NCBI GenBank assembly: GCA_016214025.1
Contig: JACRPH010000010.1
Coordinates: 1-38,484 of the forward strand
DNA from: Candidatus Woesearchaeota archaeon
GTDB lineage: Archaea; Nanobdellota; Nanobdellia; Woesearchaeales; GW2011-AR9
Length of the DNA stretch: 38,484 bases
Reading direction: 5' to 3'
In this document: piece after piece, positions 18,988 through 28,130 of the stretch
Position numbering within the stretch: the stretch's first letter is position 1
Layout of the letters: each line of letters begins with the position of its first letter
Notes under the pieces: generated by a model
What the model saw: the letters and a program-made list of their open reading frames with translations, nothing else
The model's database searches: none
Told to the model about the DNA's origin: nothing
Program-made: the position numbers and the translations under genes

Positions 18988-19928
18988 TTAGGTTGCCACA
19001 TTTCACAATCGGACCAAATGAAGTACTTTTTCTAAACCAATATCCTTACCTTAAGTCAAATAGGACATTGAACATTGAGGACCATTTAGATCGAAAGATG
19101 TTGATTGATGAAGGAATCTTAATTCAGAAAAGAAAAATAGAGAAAGGGTCCCCTTGTGGCAAAAAGATATTGGTTCTTGAGCCTCATCCGGACGATTTTG
19201 CACTTTCATGTAGCGGTAGCGTTCTTAGTAAACTGAAAGAGGGGGTTGATATTGAAATAATGACTTTATTTACACAATTTTCTTTATCTACTTTCCCTTG
19301 GCGTTCGTTAATTACTATATCGGACAGTGAGTACGAAAAGTTGCGGCTTACTGAATCACGTATTGCAATAAGCAACTATCTAGATATTACATCTACTTCA
19401 TCTTATCTGCCTTCAGCACTAAAACGAGATCATAGCACCGCTTTTGGTGAATTGAATCTGTACGATGAAAAATTAATTGAAAGATGTTATCCCAAAATTA
19501 TAGAGAAAGCGATATCTGGCAAATATTCCGCTATTTTTGCTCCATTAGCAATACAACATCACCTAGATCATACCATTACCTTTAAAATTGCTAAAATGAT
19601 TAAACAAGAATGTAAAGATATTACTTTAATTTTATATGAAGACTTCCCCTATGCAAGAAATAAAGTGGCATATGCGCACAGACTTAATGAAGTTTCTTCA
19701 CAGATGCAGGTTTATCCACGATATATTTATGTTGATTCATCTCTTGAGATTATGGCTGATATAGCATCAATATATCGGTCACAATTCGATGATATAAATA
19801 GATCACAGATGCTTGCGCTATTCCGAGAAGATACGCGTAGCTGTACCAAAGAGATGAAAACCAGTGGTTTTGTCGTTGATGGGAGCCACCATCAAAGAGT
19901 ATTTGAAGTTGGGAGTGTTAAAAAATGA
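18975..19928 (+). CDS. PIG-L/LmbE-family deacetylase
   Basis: ILVLEPHPDDFALSCSGSVLSKL and IQHHLDHTITFKIA; 13-bp overlap with upstream gene. Confidence 0.88.
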   Translation: MENLIRLPHFTIGPNEVLFLNQYPYLKSNRTLNIEDHLDRKMLIDEGILIQKRKIEKGSPCGKKILVLEPHPDDFALSCSGSVLSKLKEGVDIEIMTLFTQFSLSTFPWRSLITISDSEYEKLRLTESRIAISNYLDITSTSSYLPSALKRDHSTAFGELNLYDEKLIERCYPKIIEKAISGKYSAIFAPLAIQHHLDHTITFKIAKMIKQECKDITLILYEDFPYARNKVAYAHRLNEVSSQMQVYPRYIYVDSSLEIMADIASIYRSQFDDINRSQMLALFREDTRSCTKEMKTSGFVVDGSHHQRVFEVGSVKK

Positions 19929-21292
19929 AAATTAGTTTCGTTGATGATGAACCAGAAATATTTCCCATTCAATATGGTGGGAAAGCAAGAACTATCATCA
20001 ATTTAGCACGCGCATTTGCAGAATTACCTGCCGTTGAAAAAGTTTCAATCTTAAGTAGAACAATAAAGCACCCTTCCCAAGAATTTGTTTGTGATAAAAT
20101 CCACTTCAAAAAGTTGGGTGATTATAAAATAGTTCGTCAAATATTAGATGAGGCATCGTCTTGCGATGTTTTAAATGTGCACGCTTGTTCATTTACGATG
20201 CCTTACTTAAGCGGGTTAGATACGGTTATTACTTACCACCTTCATGATGTAATCTTTGCTACTGCAGATGCCGGAAGCCATCTTGATAAAGCGATGGGCA
20301 ATCGCTGGTCAGCAGTAATTTCCCCCTCGCAATTCGCTTCTAAAACATTAACCAATCTATGGTGGTGGAGTGAACAAAAGGATAGAGTAATAACTGTACC
20401 TCGCGGTATAGACTTTAGTCAATTTTACGCAGTATCTAATAAAGATGCTTTAGAAGCGATATCTAAAGAAGATAGTATACTCGCAGAGAGAATAAAACAT
20501 TCTTACCCCATAATCTTTTTCCCACACAGATATGAAGCTAACAAAGGAGAAGAATTTCTAGAGGAAGTTCATGAGAAATTAATTAGCAAATATTCTAATC
20601 CCCTAATATTTGCTACTTCTGCAAATACAAAGACCAATACATCGCAAATTGCAGAAATAACTTGGGTTAACACGGGGTTTATGAAATATTATTATTCGCT
20701 CAGTGATGTATCAATGGTATTATCTAAAGCGCCTGAAGCATTTTCACAAGTCCCTCTAGAATCTATCGCTTGCGGAACTCCAGTAGTGGCTTTTAGGTTT
20801 GGGAATCTTGCTAACCTGATTGATGAAATCCCTTCGATTTATGACACCAAACCAACCAGTGAAGAAATATCAAATACAATATGCATTCTATTAGAGAATA
20901 AAGAAAAGTGTGAGAGAGATATGGTCTTATCTCAAGCGTTGGTCAAAGAAAGATATAACCTAACGAATGTAGCTGGGCAAATGTTGAATGTTTATAAAAA
21001 ACTGCCCAAAGTTAGTGCTCTTGGTAAACCTACTCAAATAACTAATTTTGTGAGAGAGAAAAAAAGGTTTTTTACTGCGCCGACTTTTGCTATGTATGGC
21101 GGGGATGTGTTCATGCCAACGATTGGTGGTATACTAAAGAAGCATTGCCTCTCATCGGTTGAGTCAGACATCTTAACTTTTTGTGAGTCGGTAACTTCGC
21201 ATTCAGAGTTATATCATAAATTTGGCAATGATGAGGCTACAACTAAAACGGTAGAGAACCTCGTTAATTTAGGGCTACTCATAGAGGGGTAA
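19925..21292 (+). CDS. Glycosyltransferase family 4-like protein with extra C-terminal domain
   Basis: YGGKARTIINLARAF, VPRGIDFSQFY, APEAFSQVPLESIACGTPVVAFRFGN; ATGA overlap with upstream gene. Confidence 0.88.
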   Translation: MKISFVDDEPEIFPIQYGGKARTIINLARAFAELPAVEKVSILSRTIKHPSQEFVCDKIHFKKLGDYKIVRQILDEASSCDVLNVHACSFTMPYLSGLDTVITYHLHDVIFATADAGSHLDKAMGNRWSAVISPSQFASKTLTNLWWWSEQKDRVITVPRGIDFSQFYAVSNKDALEAISKEDSILAERIKHSYPIIFFPHRYEANKGEEFLEEVHEKLISKYSNPLIFATSANTKTNTSQIAEITWVNTGFMKYYYSLSDVSMVLSKAPEAFSQVPLESIACGTPVVAFRFGNLANLIDEIPSIYDTKPTSEEISNTICILLENKEKCERDMVLSQALVKERYNLTNVAGQMLNVYKKLPKVSALGKPTQITNFVREKKRFFTAPTFAMYGGDVFMPTIGGILKKHCLSSVESDILTFCESVTSHSELYHKFGNDEATTKTVENLVNLGLLIEG

Positions 21293-21293
21293 A

Positions 21294-22412
21294 ATGGAGA
21301 AAGCACAATTTGTTATAAATGATTTCCTATTGTTTGAAGAATTTTGTAACTTAAGATGCGATTATTGTGGGGGTTTTTATCCTACAGATTTCGTCTTCAG
21401 GAGAGATGGTGATAGATTGGTATATCCCCAAAGATGGGAGTCTACTAGAAAAGCAAGTACCACTTTAGAGGAGATGTTAGATCAAACTCCCAAAATAACT
21501 CAATTATTTGAATTAGCTTCAAGAGTCTTAGAAGGATTAAACGACCAGTTTGAATATCCCATACTTAAATTATCCGGCGGTGAAGTATTCTTGATTAAAG
21601 AGATTTGTGATTTCATAGAACATTCTAGTAAGAGGTTCAAAGCAGTGCAATTACTAACTAATGGGACGTTGTTAAACGAATCAAGTATAGAATGCATAGC
21701 TCAGTTGGGTAATGTTTACATTCAACTCTCTTTGGATGGACATAATCTTGAAGTGAATAGGGCAAGAATTAAAAGAGAGGAGCTTCAAAGGAAGATTCTC
21801 AGGAATATTGAGGTCATCCAGAAAAAAGGCTTATCTTTGGAGATAAATTGCGTTTTGACTAAGTACAACACTAAAGAATTTAGTGCATTTGCTGAATATA
21901 TCTCACAATATCCAAAAGTGGTAATATTTCCTAGACCGGTGCGAGGTGAGTCCGTAGAAATACTACACCCAGATGAATCTGCGATAAAACAGTTTGAAGA
22001 GTCTATTAAGACAGTCAACCCTCATGTCTTACCTCCTAGCAGCTACATTGATAAGCTACTTTCAACCCTTTTGCATAAGAAAAGAGCGTGGAAATGTTAC
22101 ATCCCTTTTTTTGTAATGGGAACAGACATGTATGGGAATCTGTCGAGGTGCACACTTTGTTCAGGTTCTACAAAAGTGACAAATATTCTTGAGCCGGATG
22201 AAGATAAACTTCAGTCATTGAAGCACAAAGTTAGTTACAACTCCGATAATAACTGCATTTCGTGTCCTGAAAATTGTATTACGCAATATGAGATGTTTAA
22301 CTTGTATGTAGAAAGTATGGTCAACGAGGAAGAGCTTAAGAAAGTGCCAATATTTAGAGCCAATGGGATCATAGAGAATATAAAAGAAATAAAGAGTTCA
22401 ATAAAAAAATGA
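21294..22412 (+). CDS. Radical SAM protein with C-terminal Cys-rich auxiliary cluster region
   Basis: FEEFCNLRCDYCGG (CxxxCxxC), LKLSGGEVFL, C-terminal CTLCSGS...CISCPENC. Confidence 0.9.
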   Translation: MEKAQFVINDFLLFEEFCNLRCDYCGGFYPTDFVFRRDGDRLVYPQRWESTRKASTTLEEMLDQTPKITQLFELASRVLEGLNDQFEYPILKLSGGEVFLIKEICDFIEHSSKRFKAVQLLTNGTLLNESSIECIAQLGNVYIQLSLDGHNLEVNRARIKREELQRKILRNIEVIQKKGLSLEINCVLTKYNTKEFSAFAEYISQYPKVVIFPRPVRGESVEILHPDESAIKQFEESIKTVNPHVLPPSSYIDKLLSTLLHKKRAWKCYIPFFVMGTDMYGNLSRCTLCSGSTKVTNILEPDEDKLQSLKHKVSYNSDNNCISCPENCITQYEMFNLYVESMVNEEELKKVPIFRANGIIENIKEIKSSIKK

Positions 22413-23608
22413 AAGTCCTATTACATCTTAGCTGGGGATTGCCTCCAAACTTTGTAGGTGGAACGGAGAGGTTTGTCTTAAATTTAGCTAAAGGAATAAA
22501 ACGTAGAGGCTGTGAAGCTTTTGTTGTATGTTCTAATCTAGAAGATAAAATAACGATAGAAGGCATTGATGTATATGGAGTTGTACCGAAAGAATACACC
22601 AACAAAATTAAAAAGTATGGGTATGCCAACGAGTTTTTTTTTAGAAATGAGATTATTGGAAGTAGACTAAATCATTTATCAATAGCTAAATTTTCAGATT
22701 ACGTCTCAAAGCAAATAATTAACTTTGACTTTGATATTGTTCACTTAAATGCATTTTCATACTCCTCTTTACTCCCATTAACTTTTCCTTTTCAAAAAGC
22801 AGTTGTTACTAATCATGAAAATCCACAAGAACTGGACAATTACTGGGGAAATAGTTTTTTTAATTTATTGAGAGATGTTGTCGTTGCACCTTCATCTACT
22901 TTAAGAAATATAAAAGAAAGAGTTGTACCAAGCAAGCATTATGCTAATTTATTTTCAGAATCGTTTGGGATTTCTGTTGCGGCAATTCCTCTTGGGATTG
23001 ACACTTTGGTATTCCCTGGTTACCAGCGGAATGAAATCTTGAGAAGGCAATATGCTTCTCCAGATGAGATTGTAATCCTACAACCATCGCGTTTTGAGAT
23101 TAAGCAAAAAGGACATGATATTACTCTTGGTGCATTATCAATCTTAAAAAGGAAGGGTGTTAAGGTAAAAATCATTTTCTCTGGTTATGACAATGACACA
23201 TACCACCGCAGTTTAAGTGAACTCAGAAGTTTAGTGAGTAAGAGTGATCTAGAAGGAAATGTTATACTCACTAGGTTTAATAGTATGCTTGATGCTTACA
23301 GCATCAGTGATATTGTAGTTTCCCCTGAAAGATTTTGTTCATATGGATTGGCAATGTCAGAATCACTTGCTTTAGGACTACCCACTATTATTTCTCCAAT
23401 CCCGACGTACAGAGAAATTGCTAAGGGATATAATCATGCCCACTTTACTAAAGACCATTCTCCAGAAGAGCTTGCAAGAACAATCTACAATATTATAGAT
23501 CTCGGGATAAGAATTAATCCTCCTGAAGCACTAAGATTTAGGCAGGAACATTCTTTTGATAATTGCGTAGACAAATATCTTAAATTATACACGAGGTTAC
23601 TATGTTAA
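22409..23608 (+). CDS. Glycosyltransferase family 4 protein
   Basis: GGTERFVLNLAKGIKRRG, IPLGIDTLVFPG, SPERFCSYGLAMSESLALGLPTIIS; ATGA overlap with radical SAM gene. Confidence 0.9.
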   Translation: MKVLLHLSWGLPPNFVGGTERFVLNLAKGIKRRGCEAFVVCSNLEDKITIEGIDVYGVVPKEYTNKIKKYGYANEFFFRNEIIGSRLNHLSIAKFSDYVSKQIINFDFDIVHLNAFSYSSLLPLTFPFQKAVVTNHENPQELDNYWGNSFFNLLRDVVVAPSSTLRNIKERVVPSKHYANLFSESFGISVAAIPLGIDTLVFPGYQRNEILRRQYASPDEIVILQPSRFEIKQKGHDITLGALSILKRKGVKVKIIFSGYDNDTYHRSLSELRSLVSKSDLEGNVILTRFNSMLDAYSISDIVVSPERFCSYGLAMSESLALGLPTIISPIPTYREIAKGYNHAHFTKDHSPEELARTIYNIIDLGIRINPPEALRFRQEHSFDNCVDKYLKLYTRLLC

Positions 23609-24255
23609 AAGCAATTATCTTTGATTTGGATGGAGTAATAATAAATTCTGAATACTATTGGTCTTTAGTTGAATTTGATTTATTGAGAAGCCTAGTTCCG
23701 AGTTGGGACAAAGAAAAGCATCAAACTATTATAGGAAAAAGTGTAAGTGATGTATATTCTTCATTGAGAAAAAATTATCCTATTAACTTGTCCTGCGATG
23801 AGTTCATGAAAGTGTATGATAAAATAGCGTGCGATTTGTATGCGACTAAAGTAGAAATTTGTGATGGGTGTTTAGAATTTGCTTTGGATGCTAAAAAAAG
23901 AGGGTTAAAGTTAGGGATTTCTTCTTCTTCACCGAGGAAATGGATTGATCTTGTTGTTAATCGTTTTAAGTTGAATGAATTATTTGACGTAATTGTCTCA
24001 TCGGACGATATCCCTGGCAGCAGTAAGCCATCACCTGATCTCTACATTCATACCGTAAGGAAGCTTGGTGTGGTGAACAATGAATCTATCGCTATTGAGG
24101 ACTCTAAAAATGGGATTATTGCTGCTAAAGCTGCAGGGATATATTGTGTAGCTTTTAATAACGGATACAATAATCATCCAGACTTAGCTTTAGCTGATTT
24201 AGTAATAAATAAATTTAATGAACTAAAAGTTAAATTTTTTACAAAGCCTCTCTGA
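23602..24255 (+). CDS. HAD-superfamily hydrolase (beta-phosphoglucomutase-like)
   Basis: IIFDLDGVIINSE, GISSSSPRKWID, KPSPDLYIHT, IEDSKNGIIAAKAAG. Confidence 0.93.
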   Translation: MLKAIIFDLDGVIINSEYYWSLVEFDLLRSLVPSWDKEKHQTIIGKSVSDVYSSLRKNYPINLSCDEFMKVYDKIACDLYATKVEICDGCLEFALDAKKRGLKLGISSSSPRKWIDLVVNRFKLNELFDVIVSSDDIPGSSKPSPDLYIHTVRKLGVVNNESIAIEDSKNGIIAAKAAGIYCVAFNNGYNNHPDLALADLVINKFNELKVKFFTKPL

Positions 24256-25198
24256 TTAAATCTTGAATTTCTTTTTTATATCTTTCAATTAAGTCTATTT
24301 TGAATAATGTTGATAGTTCTATAGACTTTAATCTTGTATTTCTGCGTTTACTTGAATTCATCATATAATTTACTTGCATTGCAATCTTAATGTTTCTAAG
24401 CTTTAGGAAAGGTATAACCGCTTCTTTCTCGGGCTCATTTAGGTGCATAATTTCAGTGTATCCTTCTAGAAACTTTCTTAAGCCATTCCAATCTATACCG
24501 CTTGTTTTGGTTATAAACAATTGAGTTATTGCTATAGAAGTGTCCCAGACAATATAATCTTTGTGACAATCATCAAAATCCAAAAAGGAGGTTAGTCTCT
24601 GCTTTGTAACGAGCAAGTTCTCCCTAGTTATATCTCCATGAATAATTGCTTTCCTCAATGCAGAGATGATGATATCTTCTAACTCGCTTACAATAACTTT
24701 CTTCTTATCGAGAATATAATCATCAATTAGGCTGTATTTCTGTTTAAACTCAGTAAAATCGTCTGCATAAGGAAAACTTCTCTCGTGAATCGTTTTAAAT
24801 TTCATCAAAGCGACCTGCATATTAGCCAATTTTACTCCAATTTCTCTTGCTAAATTCCCATTAATTAGCCCTTTTGGAGGGTGTTCTCCTGCAGTAAATG
24901 AAAATAAAGCGGCATATTTTCCTCTGGTTTTTCCATAGTAAGAACCTCTATTATTTTGGTATATTGTTGGGGTGGGAATACCAATTTTGTAAAGGTAAGA
25001 GATAGTTTCTACCTCTGCTTTTATGTCATTTTCACTTCTATTTTGATATATTCTTAAGACATATTTTTTATGGTCAGCATCAATAAAGATGTTAACATTT
25101 TCTATTCCCTCGCGAAGATACTTTAGCCTAAATTTACGAATATCATAGTTTCTGAGAAACTCGGCTAAAGATTGCTTAGGGGTGTAACTCTGTATCAT
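24239..25198 (-). CDS. APH-family (homoserine-kinase-like) phosphotransferase
   Basis: VLRIYQNRSENDIKAEVETISYL, AIIHGDITRENLLVT, SFLDFDDCHKDYIVWDTSIA. Confidence 0.85.
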   Translation of the reverse strand: MIQSYTPKQSLAEFLRNYDIRKFRLKYLREGIENVNIFIDADHKKYVLRIYQNRSENDIKAEVETISYLYKIGIPTPTIYQNNRGSYYGKTRGKYAALFSFTAGEHPPKGLINGNLAREIGVKLANMQVALMKFKTIHERSFPYADDFTEFKQKYSLIDDYILDKKKVIVSELEDIIISALRKAIIHGDITRENLLVTKQRLTSFLDFDDCHKDYIVWDTSIAITQLFITKTSGIDWNGLRKFLEGYTEIMHLNEPEKEAVIPFLKLRNIKIAMQVNYMMNSSKRRNTRLKSIELSTLFKIDLIERYKKEIQDLIREAL

Positions 25199-25256
25199 CT
25201 ATTCTTTTAGGCGTAACTACTATAAAAATGTTTGGTGTGATTTATTTCGTAGTTTG

Positions 25257-25443
25257 CACTAACGCTAAAGCTACGATTGAGCACGGGTGTAGAGTAGCTT
25301 TAAGTATGGATGCGCATCGCTTTAGCGGCTTGGAAACTTATCCTTTAGGAATTCTTTGCGCTAGGCGGGGCTGGGCGGAGAAAAAGGATGTGGTGAACTG
25401 CTGGGAGCTGAAGAGGATTGAGACAGAACTAGAGAAAAATTAA
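25257..25443 (+). pseudogene. Truncated second copy of the polX C-terminus
   Basis: TNAKATIEHGCRVALSMDAHRFSGLETYPLGILCARRGWAEKKDVVNCWELKRIETELEKN* aligns with the C-terminus of PolX (16172-17899). Confidence 0.88.
25324..25397 (+). repeat. 74-bp exact direct repeat, copy 2
   Basis: Identical to 17783-17856. Confidence 0.95.
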
Positions 25444-25463
25444 AGCGCTTAAAAAGAATAGTT

Positions 25464-26225
25464 TTATGATTTTGGGTTATACTTTTCAACAATTCTATTG
25501 TAAGCTGCGTGGTAAGCGGTTTCCACATCGATTGGCTCAAAATCAAAGCCATGTTCCGCCAAAGCTTTTCCTGCATCATTGAGTACTTGTACATTATTGA
25601 AATAAGCGTCTTTTAAGCTAGTACTATGGGAAGAAAGCATTCCTCCAACATTAGTGCTTCCATCTTCAAGTTTAGGGCCGTTCTGCTCATGAATAGACTT
25701 GGCAACTAACGAAGCAACTCTTCTTTCCAGCTTCTCCTCTGCCACTTTTAGAAAAATATCTGTTATAGACGAATTAGTCATTTTCACTGGTTCTGAAAGA
25801 GATTGGTTTAAATAAATTATGAAACTAAAATTGGGGAACTTTACCTTTCCCGGACCATCACCACTAATTCCGAATCTTTGTCGAATGAGGGATAACCACT
25901 TTTCAAATACTCCTACCGAAACAATAAGGTCATAAGAAACATCTCCTGGTAAATGAAAGAAGTCTCTCTGAGGCAAAACATAGGGTAGATTTTCAGGATT
26001 TTGTTCTAATCTTACCATAGAATAATCTGCTTTAATAATACTTGAAAAGAAACCATAGGTATTCATATCATCCGTTCCGCCGATTTCCAGCACTTTCTTT
26101 CCGGCAAAATGTTTCAATCCGTCTAAATGAGCGAAAAATTGGTTTGAGGCAAAGTCAAATTTATCCATTTCATCACTTAAGAAACGTCTTTTTCTTTCTT
26201 CTAAAGGCAATAGAGTGAGGTTCAT
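25464..26225 (-). CDS. Hypothetical protein with SAM-methyltransferase-like motif
   Basis: GKKVLEIGGTDDMNTYGFF resembles a class I motif I. Preferred start MNLTLLPLEERKRRF; the track start is 26243. Confidence 0.6.
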   Translation of the reverse strand: MNLTLLPLEERKRRFLSDEMDKFDFASNQFFAHLDGLKHFAGKKVLEIGGTDDMNTYGFFSSIIKADYSMVRLEQNPENLPYVLPQRDFFHLPGDVSYDLIVSVGVFEKWLSLIRQRFGISGDGPGKVKFPNFSFIIYLNQSLSEPVKMTNSSITDIFLKVAEEKLERRVASLVAKSIHEQNGPKLEDGSTNVGGMLSSHSTSLKDAYFNNVQVLNDAGKALAEHGFDFEPIDVETAYHAAYNRIVEKYNPKS

Positions 26226-26246
26226 GGTGTAAATCTCAATCAAAAG

Positions 26247-26690
26247 TTACTTCAAGTATTCTTTTACAACTTCATAAAATTTGCCTGGCGAGCACTTGAG
26301 AGTATCCACCACTTCATTTGCACCAGCATCTTTGAGTCTCTGCGTTAATTCATCTTTAGGTCGAGAATAGATTGCAATTATAGGAGTATTCTGGTTAGGT
26401 CCCTCTTGTGCCCTTATCCTTTTCACTAAGTCTACACCATAATAAGTTACATCATAATTACCACTTCCTCGGTTCGGATGCTCCAATCCTGAAGCAAGAA
26501 AAGGTTCAACTACAATCAAATCATAATGCTTAGCTGCTAAATCTTGCAAAGCTACGTCTGCAGTCCGATGAAGAATAAATTTGATTCCCGGGCGATTCAA
26601 TTCCATTTCTAGTAGGTAAGCCTCTGTCCAAAGAGGAGATTCGTCAATCCAAGCAATGTTTTTGGCCATGGTACAATCGAAAATAGGCAC
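26247..26690 (-). CDS. Stand-alone response-regulator receiver-like domain
   Basis: IAWIDESPLW, YDLIVVEPFLASG, DLVKRIRAQEG...TPIIAIYSRPKDELTQRLKDAGANEVVD pattern of REC domains. Confidence 0.75.
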   Translation of the reverse strand: MPIFDCTMAKNIAWIDESPLWTEAYLLEMELNRPGIKFILHRTADVALQDLAAKHYDLIVVEPFLASGLEHPNRGSGNYDVTYYGVDLVKRIRAQEGPNQNTPIIAIYSRPKDELTQRLKDAGANEVVDTLKCSPGKFYEVVKEYLK

Positions 26691-26790
26691 CCATTTATAA
26701 ATCTTTCCCTCTTTTCCTACCCCTAAATAACAACTAAATCCCAGAAAAGTTTATATATAATTAGATTATACACTAAATTGGTGATGTAAA

Positions 26791-27009
26791 ATGGAAATAT
26801 TTAAAGCTGCGCCCCGGCCATGGGGAAACTCGTTAGGGATTACTCTTCCACGTGAAGTGGTCAGGAATGAGCATCTCTCCTCTCAGAAAAAAATTACGGT
26901 TTTAGTGATTGGCACAACTAATGATGCGGTCAAAAAAGCATTTGGGACGCTTAAACTAAAAAAGCCCACCCAGAAAGCCATGGAGGAAATAGATGAGGGA
27001 TACGACTGA
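26791..27009 (+). CDS. AbrB/VapB-like antitoxin
   Basis: RPWGNSLGITLPREVVRNEHLSSQKKITVLV (swapped-hairpin AbrB motif); overlaps the PIN gene. Confidence 0.8.
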   Translation: MEIFKAAPRPWGNSLGITLPREVVRNEHLSSQKKITVLVIGTTNDAVKKAFGTLKLKKPTQKAMEEIDEGYD

Positions 27010-27376
27010 GATTAAAGTATTCTTTGCCGATACTTATGCACTTATAGAAATCACTGGAGGAAATCCCAATTACAAGCTTTATGTGGGGAATATTCTCCTG
27101 ACTACTAAATTTAATCTGATTGAGTTGTATTATCACTTTCTCCACGATTATAGTAAGGAAACAGCTGACCATTATCTGCAAGTTTATTCTTCCTGTCTTA
27201 TACCTATAACCAATACTTCTATACAATATGGGATGGAATTCAAGCTCAACCACAAGCAGGAAAAATTAAGTTATGCGGACTGCATTGGTTACGCTTTAGC
27301 ACAAGAGTTAGGTATTCCTTTCTTAACTGGAGACCAGAAATTTGCCAGTAAAGAGAACGTAGAATTTGTAAAATAA
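26993..27376 (+). CDS. vapC: PIN-domain protein (VapC-like toxin)
   Basis: FFADTYALIEI, NLIELYYHF, LSYADCIGYALAQELGIPFLTGDQKF (PIN acidic residues). Confidence 0.82.
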   Translation: MRDTTEIKVFFADTYALIEITGGNPNYKLYVGNILLTTKFNLIELYYHFLHDYSKETADHYLQVYSSCLIPITNTSIQYGMEFKLNHKQEKLSYADCIGYALAQELGIPFLTGDQKFASKENVEFVK

Positions 27377-27386
27377 AGAAAACAAC

Positions 27387-27647
27387 CTAAAACTCTTCTT
27401 CGCTGCCCAGGCTTTCTTCAAACTCGGTGGCACATGCATCCGAGCAGAATACATATTGCTCGCCTTCAATCTCTTTGGTCACTTTCTTCTCTTTGCTTAT
27501 TGCCGTTCCGCACTCAGCGCATTCTTCTTTCTGCTCTTCATCATCATCGAAGCCTTTGATGAACCCCTCATCTTCAGATTCAGCGTCATCATCACCGGAC
27601 TCTTTTGCGGTAGGGCTTTCCTCTTCATCAAATACGTAATTTTTCAT
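27387..27647 (-). CDS. Acidic TRASH/MYM-like zinc-finger protein
   Basis: CAECGTAISKEKKVTKEIEGEQYVFCSDACATEFEES with acidic N-terminus. Confidence 0.65.
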   Translation of the reverse strand: MKNYVFDEEESPTAKESGDDDAESEDEGFIKGFDDDEEQKEECAECGTAISKEKKVTKEIEGEQYVFCSDACATEFEESLGSEEEF

Positions 27648-27752
27648 TTTAGGCGTGGTTTAAGCCGGTTGTTTTTAAATTTTATGTATATGTTGAATAT
27701 GTTTAGGGGCAGTTTACCACTATTAACCAAACCCACCTAAATATTTATAACT

Positions 27753-28124
27753 ATGAGCATAACTTGTAAAATGATGAATTCAGGACTAAGCTTTAAAGAT
27801 GCCATAACACTTGCCGAGAGTATAATTACCCGGTTTGAAAAGATCGAGGGCAAACCCTGGGGTGCAGAAGGTGCTTTAATTGAATTAACCAAGCAAGTGG
27901 GCGAACTGTCTAAATTGATTATGGTTCACGAGAACTATTACTTTTCCGATAGAGATAAATTAGATAAACAATATGAAGCAGCTGCCCAAAAAATAGCTGA
28001 TGAGTTAGCAGACATTTTTTATGCCGTAATTAGGATTGCAAAACATTATAATATTGACTTTGAGAAAGCTCACCTGGAAGCAAGGGAAAAAGAAGATGAT
28101 TTTCTAAAATCTAAAGGGGTTTAA
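27753..28124 (+). CDS. MazG-like nucleotide pyrophosphohydrolase
   Basis: ALIELTKQVGELSKLI, ELADIFYAVIRIAKHYNIDFEKAHLEAREKEDDF. Confidence 0.78.
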   Translation: MSITCKMMNSGLSFKDAITLAESIITRFEKIEGKPWGAEGALIELTKQVGELSKLIMVHENYYFSDRDKLDKQYEAAAQKIADELADIFYAVIRIAKHYNIDFEKAHLEAREKEDDFLKSKGV

Positions 28125-28130
28125 GCATAT

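Noticed and set aside
25228-25443. Independent 71-aa gene (track ORF)
   Set aside because: Content is a truncated PolX C-terminus; the first residues look like chance extension. Treated as a duplicated fragment.
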